Part shown: positions 24,546 through 33,952 of the stretch, piece after piece
Numbering within the stretch: the first letter of the stretch is position 1
How the letters are laid out: the number at the start of each line of letters is the position of its first letter
NCBI GenBank assembly: GCA_031415055.1
Contig: JANOQZ010000018.1
Coordinates: forward strand, 1 to 64,000
Direction: 5' to 3'
From: JANMOK01 sp031415055
GTDB lineage: Bacteria; Pseudomonadota; Alphaproteobacteria; Rhodobacterales; Rhodobacteraceae
Length of the DNA: 64,000 nucleotides
Position numbers and translations under genes: made by a program
Notes under the pieces: model-generated
Database searches by the model: none
The model's input: only the letters and a program-made list of their open reading frames with translations
What the model was told of the DNA's origin: nothing

Positions 24546-26548
24546 GCCTGTTTTTAGGCATTGATACCGGCGGCACCTATACCGATGCTGTGTTGATCGA
24601 GGATGAGGCGCGGGTTGTCGCCTTTGCCAAATCGCTGACAACGCGCCACGACTTGGCATTGGGCATTGGCCGGGCGATGGACGCGGTTTTGGCGGGCACT
24701 GCGCCCGATAGCGTGTCACTGGTGTCGCTTTCAACCACGTTGGCAACCAATGCGTTGGTCGAGGGGCAGGGTGGCCGGGTTTGCCTGATTTCGATTGGCT
24801 TTGAGCCACAAGATATGGAGCGTGCCGGATTGGCCGAAGCTCTAAAGGGTGACCCTTTGGTTATGGTCGCAGGGGGCCATTCGCATTCGGGCAATGAATC
24901 GGCGGCGTTGGATATGGCGGCGCTGCGTGCGGGTATTTTGGCCCATGCGGACGAGGTGGGTGCCTATGCGATTGCCGGGCATTTCGCGGTGCGCAACCCC
25001 GCGCATGAAGTTGCGGCGCGTGAAATGGTGCGCGAATTGACTGGTAAACCGGTGACCTGCTCGCATGAATTGACCGCGCGTTTGAACGGGCCAAAGCGGG
25101 CGCTGACGGCGGTGTTGAATGCGCGGTTAATCGGTTTGATTGGGCGGTTGATCGAAGCGGCAGAGGCGCTGCTGGCGGCGAAGGGTATAAAAGCTCCGTT
25201 GATGGTAGTGCGCGGTGACGGGGCACTGGTATCGGCCGCATTCGCCCGTATGCGACCGATTGAAACGATCCTCTCTGGCCCAGCGGCTTCGCTGGTGGGG
25301 GCAGTTTGGCTGACCAAAGCGCAAGATGCGATAGTATCCGATATTGGCGGCACCACGACGGATGTGGCGGTTCTGCAAGGCGGCAGGCCGAAGATCGACC
25401 CCGAAGGCGCGATGGTTAGCGGGCATCGCACCATGGTCGAAGCCGTGGCGATGCGCACGACCGGGTTGGGCGGGGATTCGGAAGTTCATCTCGTTGCCGA
25501 GGGGTTACGCGGTGCGTTGCGGTTGGGGCCAAAGCGGCTGGTGCCGCTAGCTTTGGTGGCGCTGGACTGGGCCGATGTCGTGCATGCCAGTTTGGACGCC
25601 CAGTTGGCGCAGGAACGACCGGGGGACATGGATGGGCGGTTCGTTCTGCCGGTGCTGCGCTTGGGCCGCAATCTGAGCGGGCTGAGCGAGCGCGAAAGTG
25701 GTTTGTTGGATCGGTTGGGTTCGCAAGCGATGGCGCTTGTAAACCTGATCAAGGCACGCGTCGAAATCGCAGCGTTGGAGCGATTGGTGGCGCGGGGATT
25801 GGTCCAAGTTGCGGGTTTCACGCCGAGTGACGCGAGCCATGTTTTGGGCACTCAAACCGGCTGGGATCGCAGCGCTGCACAGAAAGGCGCAGGTTTGTTC
25901 GCCCGGCAGAAGATCGGTTCGGGTGATGCCTTTGCGCTGAGTGCGCAGGCGGTTGCCGCTTTGGTAATTGACCAACTTACCCAGCAAACCAGCGAGATAT
26001 TGTTGGAAACGGCTTTGGCCGAGGACCGCTTTGAGCATCCGGAAAAACTGGCCCGTCACGCATTGGCCGAAGCTGGAATGCGTGGCCATTTTGGAGCGGC
26101 GCGGGTTTTTGTTGGGTTGGGATTGCCTTTGGTCGGACTGGGAGCTTCGGCGGTGATTTATTATCCGGCGGTGGCGAACCGATTGGGATGCGACGTTATT
26201 TTGCCAGAACACGCCGGGGTTGCCAATGCGATTGGTGCGGTCGTGGGACAAGTAAGGGTGACCGCGCGAATTGCCTTGACCTGTCCAACCGAAGGGCAGT
26301 TTCGCGTGCATTTGGCGAGCGAAATGGTGGATTACACCGAACTGGAAGCGGCGTTGTTAAGGGCCGAAACTGCGGCGGAACAGGTGGCGAGGGCCGGTGC
26401 TTTGGCAGCGGGTGCCGGCGAAGTTCGGGTTGAACTTTCGCGCAATATCAAAAGCGCGACGATTGAAGGGCGCGACACGATGATTGATGCGGAAGTCGTT
26501 GCACTTGCCGTTGGTCGGCCAGCGATTGCTGGCTTGGTTCCGCGTTAG
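24542..26548 (+). CDS. Hydantoinase/oxoprolinase-family protein (HyuA-like)
   Basis: 668 residues from a GTG overlapping the SulP stop. The N-terminal phosphate-binding loop GIDTGGTYTDAVLI and the second actin-fold motif IVSDIGGTTTDVAVLQGG are intact, as is the later VAGFTPSDASHVLG. Known members hydrolyse N-carbamoyl or lactam substrates with ATP (5-oxoproline, hydantoins, acetone). No HyuB partner gene is present, so this appears to be the single-subunit type. The end overlaps the convergent VOC gene by 4 bases. Confidence 0.87.
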   Translation: MSLFLGIDTGGTYTDAVLIEDEARVVAFAKSLTTRHDLALGIGRAMDAVLAGTAPDSVSLVSLSTTLATNALVEGQGGRVCLISIGFEPQDMERAGLAEALKGDPLVMVAGGHSHSGNESAALDMAALRAGILAHADEVGAYAIAGHFAVRNPAHEVAAREMVRELTGKPVTCSHELTARLNGPKRALTAVLNARLIGLIGRLIEAAEALLAAKGIKAPLMVVRGDGALVSAAFARMRPIETILSGPAASLVGAVWLTKAQDAIVSDIGGTTTDVAVLQGGRPKIDPEGAMVSGHRTMVEAVAMRTTGLGGDSEVHLVAEGLRGALRLGPKRLVPLALVALDWADVVHASLDAQLAQERPGDMDGRFVLPVLRLGRNLSGLSERESGLLDRLGSQAMALVNLIKARVEIAALERLVARGLVQVAGFTPSDASHVLGTQTGWDRSAAQKGAGLFARQKIGSGDAFALSAQAVAALVIDQLTQQTSEILLETALAEDRFEHPEKLARHALAEAGMRGHFGAARVFVGLGLPLVGLGASAVIYYPAVANRLGCDVILPEHAGVANAIGAVVGQVRVTARIALTCPTEGQFRVHLASEMVDYTELEAALLRAETAAEQVARAGALAAGAGEVRVELSRNIKSATIEGRDTMIDAEVVALAVGRPAIAGLVPR

Positions 26549-26925
26549 GCGCCAATCAAATCCCACCTGTTGCCGAAAGGGTCGGCGAAAACCACGACTT
26601 TTCCATAGGTTTCGGTGCGCGGGATTTCGAGGAATTTGACGCCATTGGCGCTCATTCGCGCGAATTCTTTATCAAAATCGTCGGTGCGCAAAAAGAAGGC
26701 CACCCTTCCGCCGGTCTGATTGCCGATGACGGCGGATTGCTCGGCATCACTGGCTTTGGCCAACAAAAGGGCGGTTTGGGCACCTTGTGGCATGACTTTC
26801 ACCCAGCGTTTACCGTTTGCCAACGGCGTATCTTCAAGCAAGCCAAAGCCAAGTTTTCCGACGTAAAAGGTGATAGCGGCGTCATAATCGGGCACAACAA
26901 GGGTGACGGCGGCGAGGAATTGCAT
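26545..26925 (-). CDS. VOC-family protein (glyoxalase/bleomycin-resistance fold)
   Basis: 126 residues from the ATG at 26925 (MQFLAAVTLVVPDYDAAITFYVGKLGF). It has the paired beta-alpha-beta-beta-beta units of the VOC fold and ends VVVFADPFGNRWDLIG, a usual closing motif with a metal-site region. Single-domain members often bind metals or small hydrophobic compounds. No enzymatic assignment is possible. It converges on the hydantoinase gene. Confidence 0.88.
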   Translation of the reverse strand: MQFLAAVTLVVPDYDAAITFYVGKLGFGLLEDTPLANGKRWVKVMPQGAQTALLLAKASDAEQSAVIGNQTGGRVAFFLRTDDFDKEFARMSANGVKFLEIPRTETYGKVVVFADPFGNRWDLIGA

Positions 26926-26990
26926 GGCGAGTGGTTCCCTTTGCAGGCGTTTTGATGACAAGATACCGAGGCAATTTGCAAGAGGGTGTC

Positions 26991-28067
26991 ATGCAAAACA
27001 ACTGGGAAACCTCAGCGAACGGTCGCCTGCGCGGGCGCGGCTTGGGCCTTGGTTTTGCCGGAAAACCCGGTGATAACAACGCCATCACCGATGTTGCCGG
27101 GGTTGAGGTTGGCTATTGCACGCTGATTGCGGGCGGTGACGTGCGCACCGGTGTGACAGCGATACTGCCGCGCGGTCGCACTTTGGCCAATGTGCCCTGT
27201 GCGGCGGGGTCATTTTCGTTCAATGGCAACGGCGAGATGACCGGGCTGGCTTGGATCGAGGAAGCGGGAGAATTGCAGACGCCGATAACGATTACCAACA
27301 CCAATGCCTGCGGCGTGACGCGGGACGCGACGACTAAGTGGTTGTTAAAGCAAGGTTTTGGCGTCGGTCAAGATTGGGGATTACCGGTTGCGGCCGAAAC
27401 CTAGGATGGCGATTTGAACGACATTGACGGGTTTCATGTCACCGAAGCCCATGCCTTTGCGGCGCTGGATAGTGCCAAAAGCGGGCCGTTGGAACTGGGC
27501 AATGTTGGCGGCGGCACCGGCATGATGACCTATGATTTCAAAGGGGGTTCGGGGTCGGCATCGCGGGTTGTGGACGGCTATGTTGTTGGAATCTTTGTGC
27601 AATCCAACCTTGGGTCAAGGGGGGATTTGACGGTTCTGGGAGTTCCGGTCGGGCAGCATATTGGCGAGGACAAGTTGCGGGGAAAGGATTCCGGTTCGAT
27701 CATTGCCATTATTGCCACCGATGCGCCGTTGCAGCCGCATCAATTGAAGCGGCTGGCGCGACGCGTGCCGCTGGGAATGGCGCGGACGGGGACGATTGGC
27801 AGCAATTCGTCTGGCGACACTTTCCTAGCGTTTTCAACGGCTAACGCGAGGGCTTATGGGTCGCCCGGGCCGGTTCGGACCGGGGATTTCTTGGCCAGTG
27901 ACGCGATGGACGGGCTGTTTCGAGCCGTGGTTGAGGCGACGGAAGAAGCCATTCTGGATGCGATCATCTGTGGGGAAACCATGACTGGGCGGGGTGGGAA
28001 CAGGTGTATTGCGCTGCCGCACGACAGGTTGTTGGAGGTGATGAAATTTTATGGCACAGGGGGGTAA
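26991..28067 (+). pseudogene. P1-family (DmpA/BapA-like) aminopeptidase, interrupted by a nonsense codon
   Basis: The frame runs from the ATG at 26991 (after a GAGGG site) to 28067 and would give 358 codons of a P1 peptidase, but codon 138 is TAG (27402-27404). The context PVAAET-stop-DGDLNDIDGFHV matches the family pattern ET-W-DGxLNDINGFHV, so a TGG to TAG change is the simplest explanation. The rest is undamaged: NVGGGTGM and the autoprocessing site GSNSSGDTF are intact. Both halves remain in one frame with normal codon use, so the loss looks recent, or is read through. Repeat copy B follows the stop. Confidence 0.8.
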
Positions 28068-28145
28068 ATGAACCTAAATTTGCGGTGCACCAAGCGTGCG
28101 CAACGCGTGCACCGGGCGTGCATACGACGAGACTAGGAAATGAGC
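28061..28145. repeat. Dispersed intergenic element, copy B (11-bp-phased GTGCAC)
   Basis: GTGCAC at 28085, GTGCGC at 28096, GTGCAC at 28107 and GTGCAT at 28118 are spaced exactly 11 bp. The preceding GGGGTAAATGAAC matches copy C's GGGGTGAATGAAC, and the P1-peptidase stop TAA is embedded in it. The downstream AAATGAGC lies at the same distance as in copy A. The element lies between converging genes. Confidence 0.8.
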
Positions 28146-28206
28146 CTGAAATTTCACGCTTTTGTCGCGAATTGGTCGCTACGCCCGGCGAGAACTGCGC
28201 GACCGT

Positions 28207-28737
28207 TCACCGCACCCCGAACTGCCGGTTGATGGCGGCAATCGCGTCGGCTTGGTCTTCGCCCAAGCCGTGGCCGGTGGCGGATTGGGTGGCTTCGATC
28301 ATGGCGAGCAAATCGGGCAGGGCGGATTGACCGGCGATGCCGACAAGGCGTTTGGACAGGCGGCGAACCGCGTCGGAGCGCGATCCGCATTGGCTGGCGA
28401 TCCAGCGGCCGAAAATGGCGATCTCGGCGGCTTCATCGGTGCGGACATTGAAGGTGGTCTGGAATTCGCGGGTCATAGCGGCGGTCTGATCGGCGTTCAG
28501 CATGCCGCCCATTTCGGCGATAGCTGCGACAATACCGGCGGCGGCGAGGCGGGAGTCTTCGATTGAATCCGCCGGATGCACGTTCAATTTGTTGCGAAAG
28601 CCAAAACGGCGGGCGGCGAGACGCACATCGTTGGCGGCGTTGAGCAGCACATCGGCGGCGTCACGCGCTTGTTGGACGCGCCAGTACCAGATCGAGGCAG
28701 CGGCGATGGCACCAAGGATGGCTAGAAATACGGGCAT
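28207..28737 (-). CDS. Membrane-anchored protein of unknown function, TerB-like
   Basis: 176 residues from the ATG at 28737. One N-terminal transmembrane segment (PVFLAILGAIAAASIWYWRV) is followed by a soluble helical domain: a DAADVLLNAANDVRLAARRFGFRNK linker and SRLAAAGIVAAIAEMGGMLNADQTAAMTREFQ, which looks like the TerB/tellurite-resistance four-helix fold. No catalytic residues are visible. The start at 28785 is possible but would add a stretch without clear character. Function unknown. Confidence 0.7.
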   Translation of the reverse strand: MPVFLAILGAIAAASIWYWRVQQARDAADVLLNAANDVRLAARRFGFRNKLNVHPADSIEDSRLAAAGIVAAIAEMGGMLNADQTAAMTREFQTTFNVRTDEAAEIAIFGRWIASQCGSRSDAVRRLSKRLVGIAGQSALPDLLAMIEATQSATGHGLGEDQADAIAAINRQFGVR

Positions 28738-28857
28738 GGGCACAATCCAATTCGTCGCAATCGCAATAGAATGGATTTTGGGCAAATTTTTGGCAAGGTC
28801 CGAATAATTCCTTGAATTGGCGCGTTAAACCCCAATCTGTTTGAGGGAAGGTGGCGG

Positions 28858-29643
28858 ATGTCGGATACTATCAAGATCGCTTTGATCATCGGTTCCAGTC
28901 CGGATGCCTTGCGCAGCCGCAATTGGGCTATCTGCGCCCGCAACCAAGTGGTGGCTATCAACAACGCTTGGCGGGTGCGACCGGATTGGCAGCATCTGGT
29001 GCATCCGAAGGATTTCGCGGCGGCGCGGATGCCGCAGGTTGTGCGTCCGGGCCAGCAGGTGCATTCTTGGCAGGAATATGTGCCCGCACAGAATCTGTTT
29101 GGTGGATTTGTTTATGCGGGCGGGACGATGGCCTTTACCACTGCTTATTGGGCGTTGAATGCTCTGCGCCCTGAAATCATGGCGTTTGTTGGCTGCGATA
29201 TGGTGTATCCGGCGGTTGGGCCGACGCATTTTTATGGCATGGGCACGGCCGACCCATTGCGCGATGATCCGACCTTGCAATCGCTGGAGGCCAAATCGGC
29301 GCGCTTGCAGGTAATGGCGGCGGAGCAGGGGTGTATTTGTGTGAACCTGTCTTCATTGCCGGAAAGTCGGCTGACGTTTCCGAGGATAGAATTTTCGGCT
29401 TTGACCGGTCTAACGGCACGCGAGCATGCGGGCTTGCGGTTGCAGGTCCTGGCGGGGTTGGATTTTGCCAAAGCGCGGGCGGCGTTGGACCACGAGGCAG
29501 AATTGGGATATTACTTTGAGGATGGCCGCTATTGGCGGCATTTCGATGAGATAGATGCGGGGGCTTTGGCGGCGATTGACCGGCAGTGGCTAGGTGCCGC
29601 AGGGCAACGGGGGTTGCTTTCTGCAGCCTCGCAGTCCATATGA
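28858..29643 (+). CDS. Protein of unknown function (possible glycosyltransferase-like or DUF115-type)
   Basis: 261 residues from the ATG at 28858, after GGAAGG. The N-terminus IALIIGSSPDALRSRNW and CARNQVVAINNAWRVRPDW suggest a nucleotide-sugar-binding Rossmann-like fold of the kind seen in DUF115 or CstII-like proteins. The later FVGCDMVYPAVGPTHFYG is distinctive. I cannot assign a family with certainty. A good hairpin with a UUCG loop follows the stop, suggesting a monocistronic unit. Confidence 0.65.
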   Translation: MSDTIKIALIIGSSPDALRSRNWAICARNQVVAINNAWRVRPDWQHLVHPKDFAAARMPQVVRPGQQVHSWQEYVPAQNLFGGFVYAGGTMAFTTAYWALNALRPEIMAFVGCDMVYPAVGPTHFYGMGTADPLRDDPTLQSLEAKSARLQVMAAEQGCICVNLSSLPESRLTFPRIEFSALTGLTAREHAGLRLQVLAGLDFAKARAALDHEAELGYYFEDGRYWRHFDEIDAGALAAIDRQWLGAAGQRGLLSAASQSI

Positions 29644-29649
29644 CCCCCA

Positions 29650-29680
29650 AGCGCTGCCTTTCGAGGTAGCGCTGATTTCT
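29650..29680 (+). terminator. Hairpin terminator after the 28858-29643 gene
   Basis: A 10-bp stem, AGCGCTGCCT with AGGTAGCGCT (one G-U pair), closes a TTCG tetraloop at 29650-29673, 6 bases after the stop codon. It is followed by GATTTCT, a moderately T-rich tail. Shape and place support an intrinsic terminator. Confidence 0.6.
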
Positions 29681-29860
29681 TCTCTGTCCTCGTTTACTCG
29701 CGGCCTATGAGGGGGAAGCCACCGGATACGCCTGCGGGCAAGTGTGGCACCAAGTGATGGCGCGGGGGACAAAGTCGTTCCTGCATTGCTATTTTGGAAC
29801 TGACCGCCCGGTGCGCCCGGGGGTTACGCCGTGCCCATTGGCGCGGATAAGGATTTTGAC

Positions 29861-31165
29861 TTGAATAAAGTAACTTTTGCGGATTTCGGGCTTGCCGAAC
29901 CGCTGATCGCGGCGCTGCAACGCGCCGGATTTGACGACCCAACCCCGATCCAAGCGCAGGCCATTGGGCCGCAAATGGAGGGGCGCGATATTTTGGGCAT
30001 CGCTCAGACTGGCACTGGCAAGACGGCAGCGTTTGGCTTGCCGATATTGCACCATATCTTGGGCATGACCGGTCGTCCAAACCCCGGCACCTGTCGGGCG
30101 TTGATTTTGGCACCGACACGCGAGCTGGCGGTGCAGATTTCCGATAACCTGCGTGCCTTTGCTGGCGGCGCGCGGCTATCGACCTGTCTGGTTCTGGGTG
30201 GGGTTTCCATCAACGGCCAGATCAAGGCGATTGCGCGTGGCGTTGATATTGTGATCGCGACGCCCGGTCGGCTGATCGACCTGATGCAGCAGCGCAAGAT
30301 TCGGCTGGACGAGGCCAAGTTCGTGGTGCTGGACGAGGGCGACCGCATGCTGGACATGGGCTTTATCGAACCGGTGAAGCGCATCGTCGCAGCACTGCAT
30401 CCGCGTCGGCAATCGGCTTTGTTTTCGGCGACGATGCCGAACGAAGTGCGCGGACTGGCGGAAACTTTTCTGAAAGATCCGGTCCGCGTGGAAGTGACGC
30501 CGCAGGCTACGGTTGTGGTGAAAATCGACCAACGCGCCGAACTGATCGACGGGCCGAAGAAACGCTCGCGCTTGACCGAAATGCTAGGTCAGCCGGAATT
30601 TGGCCGGGTGATCGTGTTCGCCCGCACCAAACGCGGGGCGGATAAGGTGCAGGAGAACTTGGAAAAGGACGGAATCGAGGCCGAGGTCATCCACGGCAAC
30701 AAGGCGCAGAATGCCCGGCAACGGGCGCTTGGGCGCTTTAAGCAGGGGCTGGTCAAGGTGCTGGTTGCGACCGATATCGTCTCGCGCGGCATTGACGTGC
30801 CGGGGATCACCCATGTGATCAACTATGATCTGCCCGATGAGGCAGAGAATTATGTGCACCGTATTGGCCGCACCGGCCGCAATGGGGCGGATGGGATTGC
30901 GATTACGCTGTGTGCGCATGACGAATTGAAAAAGTTGCGGGCGGTGGAAAAAGTGACCGGGCAGCAGTTGATTGCCAAGGAAGCCGGGGCGGGCTCCGGC
31001 CCGTCGCGTGCTCCCCGTGGTGGCAAACCGTTTGGTAAAAGGCCGCAGGACAAGCCGTTTGTTGCGAAGCCCGAGGGTAAAGTCGCTGCTTTCGCGCCAC
31101 GGCCCGAAGGGTCGAAGCCGAGGCGGTTCAAGCCGAAGCGGCGGAAACTGCCGAACGCGGCGTGA
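29861..31165 (+). CDS. DEAD-box ATP-dependent RNA helicase (RhlE-like)
   Basis: 434 residues starting at the TTG at 29861, which has AAGGA 7 bases upstream; an earlier GTG at 29831 is possible. Motifs are in order: Q motif DDPTPIQAQAI, Walker A AQTGTGKT, PTRELA, DEGD (here VLDEGDRMLDMGF, a DEAD variant), SAT, and the C-terminal RGIDVPG and HRIGRTGR. The DEAD box has Gly for Ala (DEGD). The tail is basic and low-complexity (RRFKPKRRKLPNAA) and is repeated by a fragment at 33903. It likely remodels structured RNA during ribosome assembly or decay. Confidence 0.92.
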   Translation: MNKVTFADFGLAEPLIAALQRAGFDDPTPIQAQAIGPQMEGRDILGIAQTGTGKTAAFGLPILHHILGMTGRPNPGTCRALILAPTRELAVQISDNLRAFAGGARLSTCLVLGGVSINGQIKAIARGVDIVIATPGRLIDLMQQRKIRLDEAKFVVLDEGDRMLDMGFIEPVKRIVAALHPRRQSALFSATMPNEVRGLAETFLKDPVRVEVTPQATVVVKIDQRAELIDGPKKRSRLTEMLGQPEFGRVIVFARTKRGADKVQENLEKDGIEAEVIHGNKAQNARQRALGRFKQGLVKVLVATDIVSRGIDVPGITHVINYDLPDEAENYVHRIGRTGRNGADGIAITLCAHDELKKLRAVEKVTGQQLIAKEAGAGSGPSRAPRGGKPFGKRPQDKPFVAKPEGKVAAFAPRPEGSKPRRFKPKRRKLPNAA

Positions 31166-31170
31166 GATTT

Positions 31171-31191
31171 GGGGGCTTCGGCCCCCTTTTT
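31171..31191 (+). terminator. Intrinsic terminator of the helicase gene
   Basis: GGGGGC-TTCG-GCCCCC (31171-31186), then TTTTTCG. A 6-bp GC stem with a tetraloop and a five-T run directly after the helicase stop makes a textbook Rho-independent terminator. Confidence 0.9.
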
Positions 31192-31222
31192 CGTCCTAGT
31201 GCGCGCTGTCCCAAGACCGCCG

Positions 31223-32758
31223 TCAGTCCGGCAAGCCGACCAATCGTATGGATTCGGCCAGATGCGCGGCGTCGGCCGAATTCCTGAACGGCTCTTTCGA
31301 CAGGCGGTGTCGGATGGAGAATCTTGGCTCTATTTCCAAGCATTCTCTGGCAAAGTCCGCCGCCCGGTCCATGTCAGCCAGCCGAGCGTGGCAACCGGCG
31401 ATGATTGCCAAATACCAGTAGTTGCGGGTCCGCACATGCTCGAACGCAACCATTGCGCCGTCGTACTCGTGCAAGAGCATCCGGGCGAGACCGAGATAGA
31501 ACCAATACCATGGCGGCCCGAAGTAAGGATCAATTTCCCGCGCACGCGCGAACCAATCGATCGCCGATTCTGCCTGGCCGCAATAGGTCAGGACGGTACC
31601 CATATCAGCGTTACTCCATTGATTGGTCGGGTTGATGTCGATGGCGTGTTGCATGTTTTGCAGCGCGACCTCGTAGGAACGTTGCCGCAAATAGGTTTGG
31701 CCCAATAACGAAAAACAACTGCTTTCGCCGCTGTCGAGCTCGACCGCACGCCTTGCAAAATCCAAGGCTTTCTTGAGAGTTTGATCGGAACTACCGTGAT
31801 CCTGTGCCCAAGTCTTGCCAAACATGTTGGCCAGCAAGGCGTGCGCGAAGCCATAGTCGGGGTCCAGTTCGATCGCCAAGGTAAACAGCCGTATTGCTTC
31901 GGTCGCACCTGCCGGTTCATCCCAAGGCAAAGCGTTACCTTTCAAAACGCATTCGTAGGCTGCCAAATTTGCCGGTGGTTTGCGGTTAGCGCGCTGCGTG
32001 CCGACAACCTCAACCCGTCCGACCAACGTGCTGACGATCCTGCGGACGACCCGGTCCTGCACTGCGAAAATTTCGACAGACTCCAGGTCGAAATTGTCGG
32101 CCCAGAGATGATTGCCGGTTTCTGCGTCAATCAGCTGCGCCGAGAGGCGAATGCGGTCTCCTTTGCGCCGCAAGCTGCCCTCGACAATGTAATGGACATC
32201 CAGATCACGCGCGATTTCCTGTGTGTCGGCGGTCATGCCGCGGTAGCGAAACGAAGCAAAACGCGAGCGCACCGAAAGTCGCCGCCAGCGCGACAATTCG
32301 GTGATGATGTCTTCTGTTATCCCCTCGCACATCAGATCCTGGTCGGGATCGTCGCTCCGATTGACAAATGGCAGGACCCCGACCGTTGGTTTTTCGGTCG
32401 CGGACTCAAGGGCGGAAAACGTCAAATCAGCCAAGTTGGCGGGCGCCTGATCGGGGTTTACAAACTGATAACCCACACGCTGGACCGTCGCGATCCAGTC
32501 TTGTCCGTTCCGCGATTTGCCGAGACATTTTCGTAGCGCGGCGATTTGGACGGCAAGGTTGCTTTCTTCGATATTCTTCGTGTGCCAAACGGCGTCCAAC
32601 AAGTCGGACTTTGACACAGCCCGGCCCTCGGCGGTCAACAAACACTCTAGCACTGCCAGGCATTTTTGACCAATGGCCACGGGCGAACCACTCCGGAACA
32701 GCATCCTGCGCTGCCGGTCGAAAACAAAGGGTCCGAACTCATGCTCCAGAGTATCCAT
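31223..32758 (-). CDS. Winged-helix transcriptional regulator with TPR repeats (CadC/adenylate-cyclase-like type)
   Basis: 511 residues. The N-terminal ~100 residues are an OmpR-type winged helix (EHEFGPFVFDRQRRMLFRSG to TVQRVGYQFVNP). Residues ~120-240 form a TolB/FlgO-like domain (VGVLPFVNRSDDPDQDLMCEGITEDIITELSRW), then TPR-like repeats occupy the rest. This architecture is common in proteobacterial regulators fused to or derived from cyclase-linked proteins; no transmembrane segment or catalytic cyclase motif is seen. It is divergent from the DUF1194 protein gene and may control it. Its place inside the region flanked by the helicase tail copies suggests it arrived later. Confidence 0.88.
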   Translation of the reverse strand: MDTLEHEFGPFVFDRQRRMLFRSGSPVAIGQKCLAVLECLLTAEGRAVSKSDLLDAVWHTKNIEESNLAVQIAALRKCLGKSRNGQDWIATVQRVGYQFVNPDQAPANLADLTFSALESATEKPTVGVLPFVNRSDDPDQDLMCEGITEDIITELSRWRRLSVRSRFASFRYRGMTADTQEIARDLDVHYIVEGSLRRKGDRIRLSAQLIDAETGNHLWADNFDLESVEIFAVQDRVVRRIVSTLVGRVEVVGTQRANRKPPANLAAYECVLKGNALPWDEPAGATEAIRLFTLAIELDPDYGFAHALLANMFGKTWAQDHGSSDQTLKKALDFARRAVELDSGESSCFSLLGQTYLRQRSYEVALQNMQHAIDINPTNQWSNADMGTVLTYCGQAESAIDWFARAREIDPYFGPPWYWFYLGLARMLLHEYDGAMVAFEHVRTRNYWYLAIIAGCHARLADMDRAADFARECLEIEPRFSIRHRLSKEPFRNSADAAHLAESIRLVGLPD

Positions 32759-32884
32759 GTCGCTTCATACAACGGATTCAGAACTTTTCAGAATAATTCA
32801 ACGTCCAATTCAAGACCATGAAGCGCTACGGCGGCAACCTCCCAAATCATCCGCAGCGGATGTTGCAACAGGAGGTAATGTTTG

Positions 32885-33775
32885 ATGCCACAATGCATTT
32901 GGACGGTACGGCGCAATTTCATCTTGTGGCCCGACGCACACCGCGCCTCAAGGCCAAAGGTGGGGTTTGTGCGGCTTGCAAAATTGTTTGCTGCAGCCTG
33001 GCTGGCAATCACCTACGGCCTTGGCTCGCACCACGCCCATGCCACCGATGCTGGTGTCGACGTCGCGCTGGTGATTGCCGGCGACGTTTCCGGATCGATG
33101 GTACCCGACGAACTACGCTTGCAGCGCGACGGTTTCGCCGCCGCTTTCCGGCATCCCGACGTGCTGAATGTTATCGGATCGGGCATGACCGGCAGGATCG
33201 CGGTGACCTATATTGAATGGGCCGGGCCGACAGAACAGCGGATCATCGCGCCGTGGACGATCATCAGCAACCGCGCTGACGCAGATGCCTTCGCGGCGCT
33301 CTTGTCCGCCGCGGCACCCATCAGCGGCGGCGGAACTTCGCTTTCCAGCGGCATGGTATTCGCTGCGGCGCAGTTTCGGACGCTCGGTACCACGACAAAG
33401 CGCCAGACTATCGACATTTCGGGCGACAGTTTCAATTCAACCGGACCCGCGCTGGCACCGGCGCGGGAGTTCGTGCTGGGTATGGGCATCACGATCAACG
33501 GTCTGACTTTCCCGATGTCTGCCGTGCACTACCCCCCCAACTACGGTAATATGCCCAGCGGTTCAGCATTTGACCTTGTGCGCTACTACGAGGACTGCGT
33601 GATTGGCGGCGCAGGCGGATTCGTGATGAATGTCAAGGAACCCGCGCAATTCATCAGTGTAATTCGTCGCAAAGTCGCGTTGGAAATCGCGGCGCTGCCG
33701 GCGAATGTCGAATATGCAGATTTCCGTGTCGACGCCGGTCGCGCCCGGAACTGCGTCGATTTCGACGCGCGGTAG
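32885..33775 (+). CDS. DUF1194 protein with von Willebrand factor A domain, secreted
   Basis: 296 residues from the ATG at 32885, 8 bases after AGGAGGT (32870-32876). The N-terminus has a long signal-like region (about residues 25-52, WLAITYGLGSHHAHA). A vWA domain follows with the MIDAS motif DVSGSM (VIAGDVSGSMVPDELR) and the second-site region ISGDSFNST. DUF1194 proteins are found in alphaproteobacteria and are uncharacterised; the domain suggests metal-dependent protein binding outside the cytoplasm. It is transcribed divergently from the wHTH-TPR regulator, which is likely to regulate it. Confidence 0.85.
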   Translation: MPQCIWTVRRNFILWPDAHRASRPKVGFVRLAKLFAAAWLAITYGLGSHHAHATDAGVDVALVIAGDVSGSMVPDELRLQRDGFAAAFRHPDVLNVIGSGMTGRIAVTYIEWAGPTEQRIIAPWTIISNRADADAFAALLSAAAPISGGGTSLSSGMVFAAAQFRTLGTTTKRQTIDISGDSFNSTGPALAPAREFVLGMGITINGLTFPMSAVHYPPNYGNMPSGSAFDLVRYYEDCVIGGAGGFVMNVKEPAQFISVIRRKVALEIAALPANVEYADFRVDAGRARNCVDFDAR

Positions 33776-33902
33776 GGATTGGTAAAATCTCCGCGACGCG
33801 GGCTAACCGGGGACCGGAGACGTGCCCGCAATGCCAAGGGCGGGGTGACATGGGCCTAATCCCGCACCGCAAAAGGGAAATAGGCGTTTCGCGTTTATGA
33901 CG

Positions 33903-33947
33903 CGTCGGTTCAAACCGAAACGGCGGAACCTGCCGAACGCTGCGTGA
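33903..33947 (+). pseudogene. Detached copy of the DEAD-box helicase 3' tail
   Basis: The last 15 codons of the helicase recur here as RRFKPKRRNLPNAA plus stop, matching RRFKPKRRKLPNAA at 31121-31165 with about 7 base differences in 48. No helicase sequence precedes it; in this frame stop codons interrupt just upstream. A hairpin terminator follows at a similar distance in both copies. I infer it is the remnant of an original helicase end, left when the segment with the regulator and DUF1194 gene entered next to tRNA-Glu. Confidence 0.6.
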
Positions 33948-33952
33948 GATCA

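Noticed and set aside
27414..28067. Separate gene for the second half of the P1 peptidase
   Set aside because: The TTG start has no ribosome-binding site and the frame is continuous with the first half across one TAG; it is one interrupted gene.
31223..33947. Integrative element at tRNA-Glu
   Set aside because: No integrase, no repeat of the tRNA 3' end and no IS inverted repeats; I only keep the milder helicase-tail recombination idea.
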